From the NCBI GenBank assembly GCA_944390615.1, contig CALXRJ010000016.1, positions 1 through 11,168 on the forward strand: a DNA stretch of 11,168 nucleotides, in the 5' to 3' direction. The DNA is from an uncultured Clostridia bacterium (lineage in GTDB: Bacteria; Bacillota; Clostridia; TANB77; CAG-508). Under the pieces are notes generated by a model. The model was not told where the DNA came from and did no database searches. It was given only the letters and a program-made list of their open reading frames with translations. Within the stretch, counting starts at the first letter, position 1. Each line of letters opens with the position of its first letter. This document shows positions 6,651-11,168 of this stretch, piece by piece. Both the position numbers and the translations under genes were made by a program.

Positions 6651-7409
6651 GTGGGGATGAGAAAAAATATGTTTAGAAATCGTGGAAAATTACCTAATAT
6701 AAATGTAAAAAGTAATCATGAGAATAATAGAAAAGAGGGATATAGTGCACCTCACTATTCGCATTATTGGAATGGAAATTTTATTATTATAAAGTATGAT
6801 AAGACATTTATAATAATAGAATTTATCATTATGTTTTTACTTTTATTAATTATTTTTGCAGTTTATCTTTTTGCTTATCAAGTATCTTATGAAGATCCAA
6901 TTGCTACTGTAAAAGATAATTATTTAAGAGCACAATTAATTGCCATAATAGCTTCTATTGGATTAACAGGACTAGTTACTATATTTACCAAAAGTAGTAA
7001 AGAAAAATTAATTAGAAATTTAAATATAATAGGATTTTTATCAATAGTGGTTATGGTAGTTTTATTAGGAATAAAATTAAATCTTGACAGTCAATATAAT
7101 GAAGAAACTTTTGGCCAATTCTACGACCAATATGAACAACCAAACAATAGTAGGCAGACTACTGATACCATGAGTGTTGGAGTTTTTGGCGTAAAACGCT
7201 TAAGTGATAAAGAAAACTATATAGAAAAAAGCAAAGGAGCATATACCAATTTTTCTGTAAAAGCAACGATATATATGATAATTCATATAGTATGTGTTGT
7301 ATTCATATTTTATTTATCTTATCGTCTAATCTCTATCCAAGACAACAAACAAAGATTAGCAAAAGATGATGTCATTTTATATGACAAAGAAGAAAATGTA
7401 AAATACTAA
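6651..7409 (+). CDS. Unrecognised four-helix membrane protein
   Basis: I do not recognise this family. The frame has a GTG at 6651 and ATGs at 6657 and 6669, none with a good SD, and it is open upstream to a possible ATT start at 6585 that would give 275 aa. Numbered from 6651 (252 aa), a basic N-terminal region (1-45) is followed by membrane helices near 52-76, 94-113, 124-143 and 204-227. A polar, Gln/Asn/Asp-rich segment at 145-200 separates helices three and four. The tail (228-252) is charged. An even number of helices puts both ends on the same side, and the basic N-terminus suggests the cytoplasm. It follows dapB by 88 bases with no terminator visible, so it may be reached by read-through from dapB. 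Confidence 0.5.
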   Translation: MGMRKNMFRNRGKLPNINVKSNHENNRKEGYSAPHYSHYWNGNFIIIKYDKTFIIIEFIIMFLLLLIIFAVYLFAYQVSYEDPIATVKDNYLRAQLIAIIASIGLTGLVTIFTKSSKEKLIRNLNIIGFLSIVVMVVLLGIKLNLDSQYNEETFGQFYDQYEQPNNSRQTTDTMSVGVFGVKRLSDKENYIEKSKGAYTNFSVKATIYMIIHIVCVVFIFYLSYRLISIQDNKQRLAKDDVILYDKEENVKY

Positions 7410-7420
7410 GCAAGTACTTT

Positions 7421-7447
7421 TTGACTTAAAATATACTATTGTATGAA
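7421..7447 (+). promoter_or_regulatory. Weak candidate promoter before the 170-aa membrane protein
   Basis: TTGACT (7421-7426) is a good -35, but the nearest -10-like hexamer, TATGAA (7442-7447), is only 15 bases away. Just upstream, a poor AT-rich stem (7400-7416) is followed by five Ts (7418-7422), which may partly terminate the preceding gene. Both are uncertain. Confidence 0.5.
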
Positions 7448-7492
7448 CTAACATAGATAGAATTAAGAAAATAAAAAAAGGGGAAATTTTAG

Positions 7493-8005
7493 ATGAATCA
7501 TAGTGAGAAACTGGATGAAGAAAACAAAAAACATATCCAAAAAACCTATACAGACAAAGCAATGAAGTTATTAAAAATTTGTATAGGATTATCGATATTT
7601 AGTATTTTAACTTATTTTATTGCAATTTTCTTTTATCAACTATTTGATTTTGGATTAATTTTTGAAACAATTTCTTTTGTTTTTATGGTAATGGCATGGT
7701 ATAAAATTACCAATCATAATTTACAAGCTGGAAAAAGAAATGTTATAATAGCCATGCTCCCAATTGGATGGTTAATGATATATGATTTAATCAATTTGCT
7801 TGCTAATATACAAGAAGTAATGTATGAAGTAATTGGTTATTATACCAGTTTAGACCAATATTTTTATTATCTGGAACCATATTTATATGATGTGGTATTA
7901 GTGGCATTAATTGTATTATTATATGCTGTCTATCATGCATTAACAAAAGCTGATGGTAGTAAAAAAGCAGATGATTATGTAGAATCTTTTTATGATAAAT
8001 TGTAA
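7493..8005 (+). CDS. Unrecognised four-helix membrane protein, 170 aa
   Basis: The start ATG 7493 has the SD AAGGGG about 9 bases upstream. Residues 1-25 are charged and hydrophilic. Membrane helices lie near 26-48, 52-70, 83-104 and 131-150. A Tyr-rich, acidic loop sits at 110-130 and a charged tail at 151-170. No enzyme motif is visible. Like its upstream neighbour it has four helices with both termini probably cytoplasmic, but the sequences are not evidently similar. It ends 66 bases before the lysozyme gene, and the end of its message would form the 5' arm of the hairpin over that gene's SD. Function unknown. Confidence 0.5.
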   Translation: MNHSEKLDEENKKHIQKTYTDKAMKLLKICIGLSIFSILTYFIAIFFYQLFDFGLIFETISFVFMVMAWYKITNHNLQAGKRNVIIAMLPIGWLMIYDLINLLANIQEVMYEVIGYYTSLDQYFYYLEPYLYDVVLVALIVLLYAVYHALTKADGSKKADDYVESFYDKL

Positions 8006-8014
8006 TTTCTAAAT

Positions 8015-8043
8015 TTCACAACCCCCTTTATTTTACATATAAT
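8015..8043 (+). promoter_or_regulatory. Promoter of the lysozyme gene, placed inside a hairpin
   Basis: TTCACA (8015-8020), a 17-base spacer and a perfect TATAAT (8038-8043) predict a start near 8050. The message would then begin in the hairpin loop and lack the 5' arm. The same stretch also reads CACA, 15 bases, then CATATAATA (8036-8044), which fits the sporulation sigma-K pattern (AC, then CATANNNTA), so the sigma factor is open. Confidence 0.5.
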
Positions 8044-8071
8044 AATTATTATAGGTAAAAGGAGGGGGGTT
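8020..8071 (+). promoter_or_regulatory. SD-sequestering hairpin before the lysozyme gene
   Basis: 8020-8036 pairs with 8055-8071: seven pairs AACCCCC/GGGGGTT, then U-G, U-A, U-G, one A/G mismatch, and six pairs UUUUAC/GUAAAA. The enclosed TATAATAATTATTATA (8038-8053) is itself a perfect palindrome, so nearly all 52 bases can form one stem. The SD AAGGAGG (8059-8065) is fully paired. No T-run follows, so it is not a terminator. In RNA read through from upstream it should block translation; RNA from the internal promoter lacks the 5' arm and should be open. Confidence 0.5.
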
Positions 8072-9331
8072 ATGAAAAAGAAAATACTAATCTTTCTTTT
8101 AATCACAACTTTAATCATTTTTGTTAATATCAATCTTACCTATGCTATTACAGCAAGCTCAAGTGAAGAATACCAAGGTATTGATGTAAGTGACTGGCAA
8201 GGTTATATAGATTATAGTCGTGTAAAAGCTGATGGAATTGATGTTGTATACATAAAAGCAAGTCAAGGAGATAATATAAAAGATGCCTATTTTGAAATAA
8301 ATTATGAAAATGCCAAGGCAAATGGATTAAAAGTGGGTTTTTACCATTTTCTAACAGCTACCAATACGCAAGAGGCAGAACAAGAAGCAACTTTTTTTGC
8401 ATCTGTTATTTCTGGTAAAACACCAGATTGTAAATTAGCAATGGATTATGAGACTTTTGGAGGAGTAGGAGTAGATGAAATTAATCGTATAGCCTTAACT
8501 TTTTTAGAAACGGTTGAAAGATTAACTAACAAAGAAGTAATCATTTATAGTGATTTATACAATTCACAAAATACGTTTGCTACTACCTTATCCCAAAAAT
8601 ATGACTTGTGGCTTGCGTATTATGAAAGTGCGAGTAACTTAATCAATATTACAACCAACTGGGAAAATTATGTTGGACTTCAATATACAGATAGAGGAAC
8701 CGTCTCAGGGATAGATGGAAATGTCGATAGAGATATCTATACAAAAGAAATCTTTTTAGATGATACAGAAGAAATACCTAATACAGAAAATTTAAGTGGG
8801 ACAATAAATTCGCAAACAATAGATTATACAGTTCAAAGTGGAGATACATTATACCAAATTGCAAATACCTATGGTACTACAGTACAAGAAATTGTAAATA
8901 TGAATCAAATAGAAAACCCAGATTTAATATACCCAGGAGAAGTATTAAAAATATTGACAAATTCTACTACCCCAGGTTCTGAAACAAGAGGAACAGGAAG
9001 TATTACTTATACCGTACAAAGAGGAAATACATTATCTCAAATTGCTATGGCTTATGGTGTTTCTGTAGAACATATTGTGGAAATAAATAATATTCAAAAT
9101 CCTAATTTGATTTATCCAGGTCAAAAATTAAGAATTACGGATAGTTCCAATACAAATTTAAATCCAGTAAATCAAAATGAAAATTTACAATATAGTACTT
9201 ACACGGTGAGAAGAGGAGACACTTTGTGGGGAATTAGCAGAAGATATGGGGTAAGTGTTAGATATTTGGTAAGATTGAATGGAATTACAAATCCAAGATT
9301 GATTTATCCAGGGAGAGTATTGAAAATATAA
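8072..9331 (+). CDS. Secreted GH25 lysozyme with three C-terminal LysM repeats
   Basis: This 419-aa protein hydrolyses the MurNAc-GlcNAc bond of peptidoglycan outside the membrane. Residues 1-25 are a signal peptide (KKK, hydrophobic core, cleavage probably after TYA). The GH25 (muramidase) domain spans about 34-226. It has Asp38 in GIDVSDWQG, YIKASQG (60-66), the Asp125/Glu127 pair in AMDYE with Glu127 the likely acid, and Asp215/Asp219 in GIDGNVDRD. Three LysM peptidoglycan-binding repeats follow at 251-294, 312-355 and 376-419, joined by Ser/Thr/Asn linkers. All keep the YTV..G.TL pattern and end in LIYPG..L.I; the last is Arg-rich. It is probably an autolysin in growth, separation or sporangium lysis. 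Its SD is unusually strong but lies in a hairpin. Identification is secure. Confidence 0.5.
   Translation: MKKKILIFLLITTLIIFVNINLTYAITASSSEEYQGIDVSDWQGYIDYSRVKADGIDVVYIKASQGDNIKDAYFEINYENAKANGLKVGFYHFLTATNTQEAEQEATFFASVISGKTPDCKLAMDYETFGGVGVDEINRIALTFLETVERLTNKEVIIYSDLYNSQNTFATTLSQKYDLWLAYYESASNLINITTNWENYVGLQYTDRGTVSGIDGNVDRDIYTKEIFLDDTEEIPNTENLSGTINSQTIDYTVQSGDTLYQIANTYGTTVQEIVNMNQIENPDLIYPGEVLKILTNSTTPGSETRGTGSITYTVQRGNTLSQIAMAYGVSVEHIVEINNIQNPNLIYPGQKLRITDSSNTNLNPVNQNENLQYSTYTVRRGDTLWGISRRYGVSVRYLVRLNGITNPRLIYPGRVLKI
8822..9328 (+). repeat. Three tandem LysM-coding repeats
   Basis: Units of 132 bases at 8822-8953, 9005-9136 and 9197-9328 encode the three LysM domains, separated by 51- and 60-base linkers. 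They are similar in protein but clearly diverged in DNA, so they are old duplications rather than a recent expansion. Confidence 0.5.
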
Positions 9332-9421
9332 GAAAAAATATGAAAGTTAATAAAAAATGTGAAAAATCTTATAAGAATTTTAAGAAAATTTATCGAAATG
9401 TGCACTTTTTCTATAAAAATA

Positions 9422-9430
9422 TGTTATAAT
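9422..9430 (+). promoter_or_regulatory. Extended -10 promoter of the Maf-fusion gene
   Basis: TGTTATAAT is an extended -10 with a perfect TATAAT (9425-9430). The -35 position holds only TGCACT (9401-9406), so the extended element probably carries the activity. The start would be near 9437. An excellent SD, AGGAGG (9463-9468), lies 7 bases before ATG 9476. Between the lysozyme stop and this promoter only a weak AT-rich stem (about 9364-9382) is seen. Confidence 0.5.
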
Positions 9431-9475
9431 ACAAATACATATTTTTTGTATGTAATATTTTTAGGAGGTATTTAA

Positions 9476-10516
9476 ATGTCAGAAGTAGCACAAAGAGTGA
9501 AAATTTCTTATGAGAGGAAACCAAAAACCTTGCACTCCTTTTTCGCCTTAAAATTCCACGATGGCGATGAAGACCGTGCAAAAGTGGAAGCAATTGAAGC
9601 AGCTTTAAACAAAGCAGGAGTTGAGATTACCCTGATGGCCAGAGATGTGGAAAAATGGGGGAATGCAAACATTCCTGAAGGAAAAACTTTAATGAAAGAT
9701 TATGCCTTTCCTGCAATGATGCAATGTGACTGTAACATTATTGAGTTCAGCGAAAAAGGTGTAGGTCTTGGCATGAATGGTGGCTTTTGCTATGCAATAG
9801 GCAAACCTATTTATGTTATCGCAAAAACAAATAGCGATATTTCCACAACGATGGCTAATATTGCTACAGAAATCATTTTTTATGACAAACCAGAAGATTT
9901 AGTAGAGCCTTTCACGAGAATTGTAAATAATTTTCCACGTGTCATTTTGGCATCTAAATCTGCTGATCGTAAGCAACAACTAATTGACAATAATATTCCA
10001 TTTGAAGTTATTGCTAGTAATGCTGATGAAACACCTATCAATTCTAAATCTTTCAAGAATCTGTTAGCTGAAATTTCTATGCGTAAAGCTCAAACCGTTT
10101 TGGACATGACGAAGAATAGAGGTTTAAGACTTATCATCGCAGCTGATCAAAACCTGGTGTTTAAAGGAAAGATGTACGGAAAGCCAAACTCTATCGAGGA
10201 AGCTCGTAATCTCCTTACCTATATGAGAGGTTCAGAGGAAGTCTATTCTTATACAGGTAATGCTGTATTACTGGCTAAAAAAGACAAAATTCTTCAGAGC
10301 ATTAATCTGACAGATGTTGCAAGATTAAGTATTGATCCTATTTCTGACGAAGAAGTGGAGAATTACTTGAAAGATGGTAAGTTTTTATCTATCTGTGGTG
10401 GCGTATCAATTAATCATTGCTTGTTTGTGCATCTCAAAGAGGGACGCCTATCGACAGCGAAAGGAATGACATTAGAATATGCAAAAGAAATGATGTCAAA
10501 CCTTATGGAACGTTAA
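9476..10516 (+). CDS. Deoxyribosyltransferase-like domain fused to divergent Maf domain
   Basis: This 346-aa cytoplasmic protein has two parts. Residues about 18-150 have the Rossmann-like layout of nucleoside 2-deoxyribosyltransferases: an FFALKF strand, LNKAGVEITLMARD, a mid-domain DCNIIEFSEK strand, and GVGLGMNGGFCYAIGKPIYVI. The catalytic Glu of that family (in G-x-E-x-G) aligns with Asn101, so transferase activity is doubtful. Residues about 155-340 are a Maf-type nucleotide pyrophosphatase: LASKSADRKQQL (158-169), Asp184-Glu185, RKA (203-205), the catalytic Asp224 in IAADQ, YGKP (234-237) and the RGSEEVYSYTG block (251-261). The usual second Arg of SPRR is kept; the Pro and first Arg are not. 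Role inferred: recognising and hydrolysing unusual nucleoside triphosphates. CGT and CTG codons are frequent, unlike the neighbours. Domains: fairly sure; function: inference. Confidence 0.5.
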   Translation: MSEVAQRVKISYERKPKTLHSFFALKFHDGDEDRAKVEAIEAALNKAGVEITLMARDVEKWGNANIPEGKTLMKDYAFPAMMQCDCNIIEFSEKGVGLGMNGGFCYAIGKPIYVIAKTNSDISTTMANIATEIIFYDKPEDLVEPFTRIVNNFPRVILASKSADRKQQLIDNNIPFEVIASNADETPINSKSFKNLLAEISMRKAQTVLDMTKNRGLRLIIAADQNLVFKGKMYGKPNSIEEARNLLTYMRGSEEVYSYTGNAVLLAKKDKILQSINLTDVARLSIDPISDEEVENYLKDGKFLSICGGVSINHCLFVHLKEGRLSTAKGMTLEYAKEMMSNLMER

Positions 10517-10564
10517 TACGTTATTCTAGTAATATTACAAGCATAAATGTAATTTCATTTTAGG

Positions 10565-10604
10565 AGGCTATTTTGAATAGAAATTCAAAATAGCCTTGCT
10601 TTTT
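10565..10604 (+). terminator. Strong intrinsic terminator of the Maf-fusion gene
   Basis: A perfect 14-bp stem (10565-10578 with 10583-10596) closed by the loop AGAA (10579-10582) is followed by TGCTTTTT (10597-10604). It lies 48 bases after the stop codon and is the clearest terminator in the window. It also keeps transcription from running into the oppositely oriented tRNA gene. Confidence 0.5.
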
Positions 10605-10772
10605 CAATTACTGCATCAAAATATCTCCAAATTAAAATTACTTTTTTGTGTATGGATATTTTTTAATTTACTAAGCATCTGTGCTTTCTAATATATTTCG
10701 AAATATTCCGAACTAAAATTTTTTACGAATGTATTAGCATCTAATTAAAAAAATAAGGATAAAAATACAATA
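10605..10772. other. Non-coding gap between the terminator and tRNA-Leu
   Basis: I see no gene, promoter or clear RNA structure in this AT-rich stretch. The only regularity is the perfect 14-bp palindrome ATATTTCGAAATAT (10693-10706). Counting from the Maf-fusion stop, the gene-free stretch is 256 bases. Confidence 0.5.
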
Positions 10773-10859
10773 TGGTGCAGGTAGTGGGACTTGAACCCAC
10801 ACGCCATTTCTGACAATGGTTTTTGAGACCATCCTGTCTGCCAGTTCCAGCATACCTGC
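10773..10859 (-). tRNA. tRNA-Leu, anticodon CAA
   Basis: Read on the - strand, the acceptor arms GCAGGTA and TACCTGC pair perfectly, with discriminator A and an encoded CCA (10773-10775). The D region reads TGGAACTGGCAGA, the class II leucine pattern. The anticodon stem ATGGT/ACCAT encloses CTCAAAA (10821-10827), giving anticodon CAA (10823-10825), which reads UUG. A long variable arm follows, and the T arm is GTGGG-TTCAAGT-CCCAC. The gene is 87 bases including CCA and appears intact. Confidence 0.5.
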
Positions 10860-10875
10860 ATATTTCATTAAAATT

Positions 10876-10904
10876 TATATAAAAATATCTAGTGTATCTA
10901 CCAA
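10876..10904 (-). promoter_or_regulatory. Probable promoter of tRNA-Leu
   Basis: On the - strand, TTGGTA (10899-10904) and TATATA (10876-10881) are separated by 17 bases. The predicted start is near 10869, ten bases before the mature 5' end at 10859. The -35 hexamer falls inside a tRNA-like relic. Confidence 0.5.
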
Positions 10905-10919
10905 TTCCAGAACAACAGC
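10885..10919 (-). pseudogene. Relic of a tRNA-Leu 5' half
   Basis: On the - strand this reads GCTGTTGTT then CTGGAATTGGTAGATACAC and TAGATAT. The block TGGAATTGGTAGA is the D-arm signature of leucine tRNAs, and it matches the intact neighbour at 18 of the first 25 positions. No matching anticodon loop, T arm or 3' acceptor strand follows, so it cannot make a tRNA. It is probably what remains of a tandem tRNA-Leu copy; chance similarity is possible for so short a piece. Confidence 0.5.
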
Positions 10920-10977
10920 AAATACGAATATATCTTAGCATAAATTCTCCAAATTGTCTAGAATTTTCAAAAAAAAG

Positions 10978-11005
10978 TTGAACAAATTTCGAAACATGAT
11001 ATAAT
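10978..11005 (+). promoter_or_regulatory. Promoter of the gene at the right edge
   Basis: TTGAAC (10978-10983), a 16-base spacer and a perfect TATAAT (11000-11005). The start would be near 11012, with the SD AGGAG at 11020-11024 placed 8 bases before ATG 11033. Confidence 0.5.
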
Positions 11006-11032
11006 ATAGAATAAAAAATAGGAGTGAAAATA

Positions 11033-11168
11033 ATGTTTTTTGCAAAACCAAATGAATATGAAGCTTGTGGTATTTTTACGACAAAGCATTTTATTCTAAT
11101 TATACTAACCATAACAGGAATAATAATAGCCTTAAAGAAAACAATTCATAAAAACAAAGAAGAAGTAA
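11033..11168 (+). CDS. Start of a small membrane protein, 3' partial (possibly YwaF-like)
   Basis: ATG 11033 has a good SD and promoter, and the frame stays open for 45 codons to the window end. The product begins MFFAKPNEYEACGIFTTKHF, then a hydrophobic helix (about 20-35, ILIILTITGIIIAL) and a Lys-rich stretch (KKTIHKNKEE). A short extracytoplasmic or amphipathic lead with '..F..FHF' before a first helix and a basic loop resembles the N-terminus of YwaF/TMEM164-type integral membrane proteins. With only 45 residues this is tentative. The gene diverges from tRNA-Leu, sharing the 173-base gap at 10860-11032. Confidence 0.5.
   Translation, partial: MFFAKPNEYEACGIFTTKHFILIILTITGIIIALKKTIHKNKEEV

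Noticed and set aside
6623..6676. Short + strand reading frame of 17 codons overlapping the membrane-protein start
   Set aside because: No good SD, no known leader-peptide pattern, and no attenuator structure after it.
7377..7562. - strand open frame of 61 codons
   Set aside because: It lies across the end and start of two + strand genes and lacks an SD.
8020..8071. Intrinsic terminator of the 7493-8005 gene
   Set aside because: The stem is strong but is followed by TATGAAAAAG, not a T-run, and it contains the SD of the next gene.
9411..9593. - strand open frame over the start of the Maf-fusion gene
   Set aside because: It is antisense to the promoter, SD and N-terminus of a better-supported gene.
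10741..11112. Long - strand open frame
   Set aside because: It runs through the intact tRNA-Leu and the promoter of the 11033 gene, has no SD, and its translation is not protein-like; it is a chance open frame.
1..11168. CRISPR array, insertion sequence or phage genes
   Set aside because: No regularly spaced direct repeats, transposase, integrase or phage structural gene is visible on either strand.

Overview
The window looks like the chromosome of a low-GC, Gram-positive, probably clostridial bacterium. It is very AT-rich. TGA is used as a stop (mltG ends in TGA) and tryptophan is TGG, so the code is standard rather than Mycoplasma-type. Shine-Dalgarno (SD) sequences are strong and AGGAG-like. 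The content fits a Firmicute: an AgrC-like membrane kinase, LexA, MltG, diaminopimelate synthesis, and a secreted GH25/LysM lysozyme. All protein genes lie on the + strand; only a tRNA-Leu and a tRNA-like relic lie on the - strand.

Layout. (1) 1-1217: 3' part of a GHKL sensor kinase gene that enters from the left; the frame is open to the window edge. (2) 1252-4064: a clear sigma-A promoter with palindromic operator candidates drives lexA, a membrane-anchored stalk/SH3 protein with an apparent degenerate GH18 tail, and mltG, all closely spaced. (3) 4065-4352: a 288-base gap holding an inverted repeat at the mltG stop and an 86-nt near-continuous hairpin. (4) 4353-6562: dapA, an HD-domain hydrolase with its own promoter, and dapB, the two steps from aspartate semialdehyde to tetrahydrodipicolinate. 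(5) 6563-8005: two unrecognised four-helix membrane proteins. (6) 8006-9331: a secreted GH25 lysozyme with three LysM repeats. Its promoter sits inside a hairpin that would hide its SD in read-through RNA. (7) 9332-10604: a fusion of a nucleoside deoxyribosyltransferase-like domain to a divergent Maf domain. It has codon use unlike its neighbours, an extended -10 promoter and a strong intrinsic terminator. (8) 10605-11168: tRNA-Leu(CAA) on the - strand, a tRNA-Leu-like 5' relic that supplies its putative -35, and the start of a small membrane protein gene running off the right edge.

Together the window is mainly a cell-envelope neighbourhood: MltG cuts nascent glycan strands, DapA/DapB feed peptidoglycan cross-linking and lysine, and the lysozyme acts on the wall. 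The SOS repressor heads one of these operons. The two most unusual items are the promoter-in-hairpin arrangement before the lysozyme, which resembles phage T4 gene e, and the deoxyribosyltransferase-like/Maf fusion gene.
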